Below are positions 60,660 to 64,000 of a stretch of DNA of 64,000 nucleotides, in pieces (positions within the stretch are counted from its first letter, which is position 1; every line of letters starts with the position of its first letter). Made by a program: the position numbers and the translations under genes. The DNA is from Schumannella luteola (GTDB lineage: Bacteria > Actinomycetota > Actinomycetes > Actinomycetales > Microbacteriaceae), in contig NZ_JACBZY010000001.1 in assembly GCF_013408685.1 (NCBI RefSeq), positions 930,001 to 994,000 of the forward strand, written 5' to 3'. The notes beneath the pieces were generated by a model. That model was not told the DNA's origin. It made no database searches and saw only the letters and a list, made by a program, of their open reading frames with translations.

Positions 60660-61994
60660 ATGAGCCTCACCGTCGAGCCGTCCCTCGCCACCGGCACGTC
60701 AGCATCCACCCCGACCGTCGCCGCTGCCGCGGCACCCGCGCATCCCTCCCCGCTCGTCGACGCGCGCGCCCAGCTGGCCGCCGCCATCGAGCTGCTCGGC
60801 TACGACGAGGGCACCCACGCGATGCTCGCGACCTCGCGCCGCGAGATGACCGTGAGCATCCCGCTGCGGCACGACGACGGACGCATCGAGGTGCTCACCG
60901 GCCACCGCGTGCAGCACAACATCTCGCGCGGGCCCGCGAAGGGCGGACTGCGCTACGCCCCGAACGTCGACCTCGACGAGGTGCGGGCGCTGGCGATGTG
61001 GATGACGTGGAAGTGCGCCCTGCTCGACGTGCCCTACGGCGGCGCGAAGGGCGGCGTCGCCGTCGACCCGCGCGCGCTGAGCACCCCCGAGCTCGAGCGC
61101 GTCACCCGCCGCTACACGAGCGAGATCCTGCCGATCATCGGGCCGCAGCAGGACATCCCGGCCCCCGACATCGGCACTGACGAGCAGACCATGGCGTGGA
61201 TCATGGACACCTTCTCGGTCGCCCGCGGTCATACCGTGCCCGGCGTCGTCACCGGCAAGCCGCTCAGCCTCGGCGGCTCGCTCGGCCGCCCGAGCGCGAC
61301 CAGCCGCGGCGTCGTGCACGTGGCGGATGCGGCGCTGCGCTCGGTCGGCATCACCCCGTCGGGTGCGACGGCGGCCGTGCAGGGCTTCGGCAAGGTCGGG
61401 CGGGGTGCGGCGCAGTTCCTCGCCGAGGCGGGTGCGAAGGTCGTCGCGGTGAGCGACCAGTACGGCGCCGTGTACGCCTCGACCGGGCTCGACATCCCCG
61501 CGCTCGCCGAGCACGTCGACCGCACCGGCTCGGTCGTCGGCTTCGGCGGCAGCTCCTCCGGTGCCGACGAGCTCGACGCGGCCGAGCTGCTCACGCTCGA
61601 CGTCGACCTGCTCGTGCCCGCCGCCGTCGAGGGCGTGCTGCACGGCGGCAACGCCGCCGACGTGCGCGCGAAGGTCATCGTCGAGGGCGCGAACGGCCCG
61701 ACCACCGGCGAGGCCGACCGCATCCTCAACGCCTCGGGTGTGCTCGTCGTGCCCGACATCCTCGCCAACGCCGGCGGCGTGCTCGTGTCGTACTTCGAGT
61801 GGGTGCAGGCCAATCAGGCCTACCGCTGGGGCGCGCAGGAGGTCGAAGACCGGCTCGCGTCGCGCATGAGCGAGGCGTGGATGAACGTGGCCGACCACGC
61901 CCGCCGCCACGACCTGACCCTGCGCACCGCGGCCACCGCGCTCGCGGTGCAGCGCGTCGCCGAAGCCCACAAGCTGCGGGGCCTCTACCCCTGA
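60660..61994 (+). CDS. gdhA: Glu/Leu/Phe/Val dehydrogenase (glutamate dehydrogenase family)
   Basis: 444 residues from ATG 60660 (MSLTVEPSLA). The signature KGGLRYAPNVDLDEV, with the following WKCALLDVPYGGAKGG, is that of Glu/Leu/Phe/Val dehydrogenases, including the catalytic lysine region, and the Rossmann motif is VQGFGKVGRGAA. EGANGPTT is also present. It interconverts glutamate and 2-oxoglutarate plus ammonia with NAD(P). Length and order match the hexameric type. It is a single gene that faces the YhgE gene across a hairpin. Confidence 0.92.
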   Translation: MSLTVEPSLATGTSASTPTVAAAAAPAHPSPLVDARAQLAAAIELLGYDEGTHAMLATSRREMTVSIPLRHDDGRIEVLTGHRVQHNISRGPAKGGLRYAPNVDLDEVRALAMWMTWKCALLDVPYGGAKGGVAVDPRALSTPELERVTRRYTSEILPIIGPQQDIPAPDIGTDEQTMAWIMDTFSVARGHTVPGVVTGKPLSLGGSLGRPSATSRGVVHVADAALRSVGITPSGATAAVQGFGKVGRGAAQFLAEAGAKVVAVSDQYGAVYASTGLDIPALAEHVDRTGSVVGFGGSSSGADELDAAELLTLDVDLLVPAAVEGVLHGGNAADVRAKVIVEGANGPTTGEADRILNASGVLVVPDILANAGGVLVSYFEWVQANQAYRWGAQEVEDRLASRMSEAWMNVADHARRHDLTLRTAATALAVQRVAEAHKLRGLYP

Positions 61995-62010
61995 TCCGCC
62001 GCTTTCCGTA

Positions 62011-62070
62011 TCTCAGCAGCATCCGTTCGTTGTGCCATCGAAGTGGCGGACGCGACGGATGCTGCTGAGA
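62011..62070. terminator. Perfect 16-bp inverted repeat between convergent genes
   Basis: TCTCAGCAGCATCCGT (62011-62026) and ACGGATGCTGCTGAGA (62055-62070) pair perfectly. The 28-nt centre contains a further GCCA/TGGC stem. The element lies between the dehydrogenase stop (61994) and the YhgE gene stop (62104), so it may end both transcripts. Confidence 0.75.
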
Positions 62071-62103
62071 AGCCGAGTGCCGGGTGCCCGGTCAGTCGGC
62101 GGG

Positions 62104-64000
62104 TCAGCCGCCGATCGGCGAGGGGCGCAGCTCGCGCAGCGTGCGGAAGCGCGACTGCTTCGCGGCGCCCGCGATCGACAGCGCCAGCGCCACGACCAGC
62201 CAGATCACCAGGGTGAGCAGCGCGCTCGAGAGCCCGGCCGCACCGCCGCCGTAGAGCAGTGCCCGGATGCCGTCCACGGCGTGCGACATCGGCAGCGCCT
62301 GGTGCAGGGCGGCGAGCGGCGCGGGCAGCGTCTGCCAGGGGAAGGTGCCGCCGGCGGTGACGAGCTGCACGACCATGAGCACGAGTCCGAGGAACTGCCC
62401 GACGCTGCCGAGCCACACGTTCAGCGCCATCACGATCGCCGCGTAGGTGACCGTGACGAGCGCCATGAAGCCGAGCAGCTCGACCGGATGCGCCATCTTC
62501 AGTCCCAGCGGGCCGGCGAGCACCAGGAACAGCCCGACCATCTGCACGACGCCGAGCAGCGCGGGCGTCGCCCAGCCTGCGAGCGCGGTCGAGACCGGAC
62601 GCCGCACCGCCGTCAGCGCGCGCCGCGACAGCGGACGCACGAGCAGGAAGAGCGCGTAGATGCCGATCCACGCGGCTAGGCTGATGAAGAACGGCGCGAG
62701 CCCGGCGCCGTAGTTCTCGGCCTCGGTCTGCGAGGTGCGCTTCACGTTCACCGGATCGGCGACGGCCTTCGCCGCGGCGGCGCGCTGGGCATCCGTCTTC
62801 GACGGGGTCTGCGCGACGCCGTCGACGAGCTTGCCGTGCAGGGTGTCGGCGCCGTCGGCGAGCTTGGTCGTGCCGTCGGCGAGGTCGGATGCTCCGCTCG
62901 CGAGCTGACCCGTGCCCGTCTTCAGAGTACTCGCGCCGCTCGCGAGCTGGGCGGTGCCCGACTTCAGCGCGGTCGCGCCGGTCGCGAGCTGCGCCGTGCC
63001 GTCCTTCAGCGCGGATGCGCCGGTCGACACCTGCGAAGCCCCGTCGGCCACCTGGGCCGAGCCGGACTTCGCGGTCTGCGCACCGGAGGCGAGCGCCGCG
63101 GCGCCGGCCGAGGCGTCGGAGACGGCCTTCTTCAGCGCCGGGGCGGCGGCCGAGAGATCGGCGGCGCCGGCGGCGGCGCCCGCCGTGGCGGTCTGCAGCG
63201 GCGAACCGGTGGCCGTGTCGTCTGCGAGCGCCGCGACCAGGCGCGTCAGCTCGGCCTTGTCGGCGTCGCTGATGGTCGAGCTCGCGAGCGCCGCGGCCAG
63301 CCGCGTCTGGGCATCGGTCGCGGTGCCGTGCAGGGTCGTCACCTGCCCGGCGACGAAGCCGGTGCCCTGGGCGAGGGCGGCCGCAGCGGTCGGCAGCTCC
63401 GCGGTCTTCGCGGTCAGCTCGGCGAGCCCCGTGCTCACGAGGGCGAGCTTGTCGGCGATCGTGCCGATGCCGGTCGACACCGCCTGCGCGCCGGACGCGG
63501 TCGCGGCCGCGCCGTCGGCGAGCTTCGCCGCACCGGACGACGCGCTCGCGGCCCCGTCGGCCAGCTTCGATGCTCCGTCGGATGCGGTCTGCGCACCCGC
63601 CGTGAGCCTGCCGGCCCCCGCATCCACCTCGCTCGCGCCGGAGGCGAGCTTCGTCGCGCCGTCGGATGCGGTGTGCGCTCCGTCGCTGAGCTGCTGGGCG
63701 CCGTCCGCGGCATCCGAGAGGCCGTCGCGCAGCGACTGCACGCCATCGAGCAGCTGCAGCGTCGCCGCGCGCCCGACCTTCTCGACGATCGCCGCGCGCA
63801 CGGTCGTCGTCGCCTGCGTCGCGATCGTCGACGAGAGGTAGCTGTTGGTGTCGCTCGTGATGAGTCCGAGGCGGGCCGGCGCCGGCGCATCCCCCGACGC
63901 GGAGGCGATGCGCGAGCTGAAGTCGGCCGGGAACTCGACCGCGAAATCGTAGGTGCCGTTCTTCACCCCGCGGCTCGCGGCGACCGCGCTGACCTCGTGC
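62104..64000 (-). CDS. YhgE/Pip-family membrane protein, partial (5' end outside window)
   Basis: The minus-strand frame is open from the right edge to the stop at 62104, about 632 codons. The GTG at 63966 is internal, since the frame continues upstream as HEVSAVAASRG into KNGTYDFAVEFPADFS, which matches the conserved N-terminal region of this family. The middle (about 300 residues) is an Ala/Gly/Ser-rich 11-residue repeat of the type LxxGAxxLxxGA, predicted to be a long helical stalk. The last ~200 residues contain five or six membrane helices. YhgE/Pip proteins include the phage infection protein of lactococci and ESX-linked or ABC-2-like permeases. The role here is unknown. Confidence 0.88.
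   Translation of the reverse strand, partial: HEVSAVAASRGVKNGTYDFAVEFPADFSSRIASASGDAPAPARLGLITSDTNSYLSSTIATQATTTVRAAIVEKVGRAATLQLLDGVQSLRDGLSDAADGAQQLSDGAHTASDGATKLASGASEVDAGAGRLTAGAQTASDGASKLADGAASASSGAAKLADGAAATASGAQAVSTGIGTIADKLALVSTGLAELTAKTAELPTAAAALAQGTGFVAGQVTTLHGTATDAQTRLAAALASSTISDADKAELTRLVAALADDTATGSPLQTATAGAAAGAADLSAAAPALKKAVSDASAGAAALASGAQTAKSGSAQVADGASQVSTGASALKDGTAQLATGATALKSGTAQLASGASTLKTGTGQLASGASDLADGTTKLADGADTLHGKLVDGVAQTPSKTDAQRAAAAKAVADPVNVKRTSQTEAENYGAGLAPFFISLAAWIGIYALFLLVRPLSRRALTAVRRPVSTALAGWATPALLGVVQMVGLFLVLAGPLGLKMAHPVELLGFMALVTVTYAAIVMALNVWLGSVGQFLGLVLMVVQLVTAGGTFPWQTLPAPLAALHQALPMSHAVDGIRALLYGGGAAGLSSALLTLVIWLVVALALSIAGAAKQSRFRTLRELRPSPIGG

Noticed and set aside
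1-64000. Search by eye for tRNA, rRNA, insertion sequences, prophage genes and integrase sites
   Set aside because: No cloverleaf-like sequence with CCA-end context, no transposase or integrase motif, and no phage structural gene was recognised. A tool-based scan could still find a divergent tRNA.

Overview
The window is a very GC-rich actinobacterial chromosome segment. It has gene-dense strings of start/stop-overlapping genes, GTG starts, two F420-type oxidoreductase families, a DtxR/IdeR-type iron box and an LAxTG wall-sorting signal. The recurrent GGATG/CATCC pentamer in otherwise GAC-preferring genes fits a Microbacteriaceae-like organism; this assignment is inference, since no rRNA or tRNA gene was seen.

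Layout. 1-2876 (minus): drug/lantibiotic-type ABC exporter followed by a sensor kinase that runs off the left edge. 3219-8645 (minus): F420-type oxidoreductase, acyl-CoA synthetase, small membrane protein, DHA2 drug exporter. 8785-12393 (plus): divergent TetR regulator, PfkB sugar kinase, amino-acid permease. 12457-20879 (minus): VanZ-like protein, threonine aldolase, PPOX protein, a Nat-type ABC exporter, a NarL-type two-component system, and a lipoprotein class A beta-lactamase. 21130-23862: MerR regulator with a well-formed operator/promoter region facing a DUF4188 gene, then a DUF6421-like gene. 24015-28075: complete siderophore-iron uptake locus (ATPase, two permeases, binding lipoprotein) around a bidirectional iron-box promoter. 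28161-34720: orphan AAA ATPase, AEC transporter, exonuclease III, a YefM/YoeB toxin-antitoxin pair with an operator, pyrE, and a two-part proline-rich/septum-formation-like gene that looks split by a C8 tract. 34737-41446: HAD phosphatase, two tandem MHS-family transporters, a DUF5684-like membrane protein, an orphan DNA methyltransferase, a TrmH/SpoU RNA methyltransferase.

41698-60548 is the outstanding part. An 18.4 kb gene encodes a predicted ~6,130-residue secreted, wall-anchored fibre protein: signal peptide, a ~400-residue head, about 48 DUF11-type beta-sandwich repeats (~118 residues each), and a C-terminal LAHTG sorting signal. The repeats show a second order of periodicity of six units (~2.1 kb). 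A small lipoprotein gene overlaps its stop codon (ATGA), so the two are probably made together. The window ends with a Glu/Leu dehydrogenase and a YhgE/Pip-family membrane protein cut by the right edge.

Intergenic DNA is rich in palindromic elements: two 75-nt dispersed hairpins with compensatory changes, a symmetric four-copy CAATTCAGGA element, a tandem 61-nt palindrome pair, and long terminator-like hairpins. No CRISPR array, prophage, insertion sequence, rRNA or tRNA was found.
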